From the NCBI GenBank assembly GCA_033720955.1, contig JAWWBN010000206.1, forward strand, positions 1 to 7,033: DNA of 7,033 nt. The letters are read 5' to 3'. How positions within the stretch are numbered: position 1 is the first letter of the stretch; every line of letters starts with the position of its first letter. Positions 5,478-7,033 of this stretch are shown piece by piece. This stretch comes from JAWWBN01 sp033720955. GTDB lineage: Bacteria > Acidobacteriota > Thermoanaerobaculia > Multivoradales > JAHEKO01. The position numbers and the translations under genes were made by a program. A model generated the notes under the pieces. The model searched no databases. It saw only the letters and a program-made list of their open reading frames with translations, and was not told the DNA's origin.

Positions 5478-7033
5478 GATCCCGAGGCCTCTGCCCGCTC
5501 CTGCTGCTCGCGGTCCTGACGCCGTCCCTGCTCTGTCGCCCCGCGGCGGCGGCGGAGGGGTCCTCCTCCGACCGCCGGCTCACCGTCGCGATCGAGCCGT
5601 TCGCCGATCACGCCGCCGACCCCCGCTTCGCACCCCTTCTGGCGGGGCTCCCCGAGCTCCTGGCCTTCGCCCTCACCGACGAGGAGAGGGTCGTCGCGAT
5701 CGCCAGACGAGACCGGTTCTCGGTGACGGCCGAGGAGGAGGCCGCTCCCTCGTTCAAGGCCTTCGGGAGCCTGGAGGACCGCGAGAGCGCCGATCTGATC
5801 CTCAAGGGGCAGATCTTCACCTACCGTGGGCGGGTCAGGCTGCGGGGCCAACTCGTCCCCCCGGCCGGCGGCTCGGTGCGGGAGGTCTCCTCCGAGATGG
5901 TGGAGGTCGAGCGGATCTTCGCCGGCATCGACCGCTTCGTCGAGGCCCTGCGGGCCGAGATCGCGGACATCCGGCGTGGCAGCCTGCCGAATCTCGTCGT
6001 GTTGCCGTGCTTCGCGGAGGCGGGCGAACCGCCCACCGGGGACCTCTCCTGGCTGGCGTCCGAGCTGCCCTCCTCGGTGCTCTCCCACCTGGATCTCGAG
6101 AGCGTGGACCTGGAGCTGGGGTCCGGGGTCGAAGAGGGCTGTCGGGAGCCCGGGGAGAGCCTCGGGGAGATCTTCGAACGACTCGAGCCCGCCGGGCTGG
6201 TGCTCGGCACCTACGCTCTGGGGGAGCCCATGACGGTGACCGCCTCCCTCCTGACCGGCGAGGAGAGGCCGCCGATCCAGATCGCGTGGCTCCAGAGGAG
6301 CTTCTCATCGCTCCTGGAGCTCGAGCGGAACCTCGCCGCCGACATCGGCGCGGCTCTCGGCGCGGTGGCCCGAGGTGGGGGCAAATGGCAGCCTGAGCCG
6401 CTCCTCGACCTTCCCGCCGACGTGGAGGGCCTTCTCCAAGCGGCCGAGGCGAGCCTGGGCAAGGAGGAGACGCTCTTTCGTGCCGTGCTCCTGTTCTCGC
6501 GAGCGGTGCAGGCGGACCCCGACCGGGCCGCCGGCCACCTCGGGCTCGGGCTCGCGCGTTCCCAGCAGGGGAGACACCGCGAGGCGACCGGCCACCTCCG
6601 TCGCGCGATCGAGCTGGACGGCGCCAGCGCCCGAGCGCACCGCGAGCTCGGCAGGTCCCTCTTCGAGCTGGGGCGGGAGGAGGAGGCCCTCGAAATCCTG
6701 GGGACGGCGCTCGATCTGGACCCCGAGTCCGTGGAGACGTGGCGGCTGCTGGCGGAGATCAACGGGCTGATCGGCGACGCCCAGGAGGCGATCGCCCAGT
6801 ACCGCGAGGTCCTGGAGCGCGACCCGGGCGACACCGAGGCCTGCCGGCGTCTCGCCGAGAGCCTGCAGCTCGAGGGCCGGGAGGGAGAGGCCGAGGAGGT
6901 GCTGAAGAGCGGCTTGGAGAACAACCCCGGAGACCCTCTTCTGCTATCGACTCTGGCCGAGATCTACTCCGCGCGCGGGCGACGCCTGGCGATGGATGGC
7001 GACTACCGGGCGGCGCTCGTGGAGCTGAGGCGC
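5474..7033 (+). CDS. Exported TolB-like plus TPR protein (3' end outside window)
   Basis: The frame opens at the ATG at 5474 (ATGA overlap with the previous gene; AGAAGG 7 bases upstream) and runs through 520 codons to the window edge with no stop. The N-terminus is a signal peptide, with a hydrophobic core around LLLLAVLTPSLL and a likely cut after the Ala run near residue 27. Next come two TolB/FlgO-like domains like those of the preceding gene: about 36-160 (LTVAIEPF; ADLILKGQIF from 106) and about 173-315 (NLVVLPCF; AGLVLGTYAL from 240). From about 333 to the edge there are TPR helices: at least four repeats, with boundaries such as AIELDGAS, ALDLDPES, VLERDPGD and GLENNPGD, and a fifth beginning. 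TPRs bind partner proteins, so this is likely the scaffold of the cluster, located in the periplasm or at the outer membrane. Specific role unknown; total length not visible. Confidence 0.85.
   Translation, partial: MRSRGLCPLLLLAVLTPSLLCRPAAAAEGSSSDRRLTVAIEPFADHAADPRFAPLLAGLPELLAFALTDEERVVAIARRDRFSVTAEEEAAPSFKAFGSLEDRESADLILKGQIFTYRGRVRLRGQLVPPAGGSVREVSSEMVEVERIFAGIDRFVEALRAEIADIRRGSLPNLVVLPCFAEAGEPPTGDLSWLASELPSSVLSHLDLESVDLELGSGVEEGCREPGESLGEIFERLEPAGLVLGTYALGEPMTVTASLLTGEERPPIQIAWLQRSFSSLLELERNLAADIGAALGAVARGGGKWQPEPLLDLPADVEGLLQAAEASLGKEETLFRAVLLFSRAVQADPDRAAGHLGLGLARSQQGRHREATGHLRRAIELDGASARAHRELGRSLFELGREEEALEILGTALDLDPESVETWRLLAEINGLIGDAQEAIAQYREVLERDPGDTEACRRLAESLQLEGREGEAEEVLKSGLENNPGDPLLLSTLAEIYSARGRRLAMDGDYRAALVELRR

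Noticed and set aside
1..7033. Mobile elements, CRISPR arrays, tRNA or rRNA genes
   Set aside because: No transposase-like protein, no regularly spaced direct repeats and no recognisable tRNA or rRNA sequence were seen on either strand.

Overview
The window is GC-rich bacterial DNA, densely coded, with a strong preference for G or C at third codon positions. The gene content points to a free-living, high-GC Gram-negative bacterium of the Acidobacteriota or Myxococcota kind. That placement is inference: it rests on a secreted LolA-like protein, TolB-like/TPR envelope proteins and an AhpD-like selenoprotein, and no marker gene is present.

Layout. At the left edge (1-267, minus) is the N-terminal part of a secreted protein. 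Diverging from it is a tightly packed three-gene operon (338-3119, plus): a PfkB-family pseudouridine kinase (psuK), pseudouridine-5'-phosphate glycosidase (psuG) and a YegS-type lipid kinase (yegS), joined by ATGA start/stop overlaps. PsuK and PsuG together break pseudouridine from RNA turnover into uracil and ribose 5-phosphate. Why a lipid kinase shares the transcript is not obvious.

Convergent to that operon, 3180-3746 (minus) holds the most notable item. It is a gene of the AhpD-like peroxidase-related family that looks broken in two by an in-frame TGA. The TGA sits exactly where the second cysteine of the catalytic CxxC should be, giving C-F-Y-TGA. It is followed at the proper distance by a small GC-rich hairpin with a GGUC-containing apical loop, like a bacterial SECIS element. 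The best reading is one 188-residue selenoprotein with a CxxU redox centre, not two small genes and not a pseudogene.

Diverging from it, 3902-7033 (plus) is a second operon-like cluster of three envelope proteins. The first is a single-pass membrane protein with a coiled coil and a helical, HEAT-like tail. The second is an exported protein with two tandem TolB/FlgO/CsgG-like domains. The third is a larger exported protein with the same tandem pair followed by at least four TPR repeats, and it runs off the right edge. The genes are 4 bp apart or overlap by ATGA, so they probably act as one periplasmic or envelope assembly of unknown function.

No tRNA, rRNA, CRISPR array, insertion sequence or other mobile element was seen.
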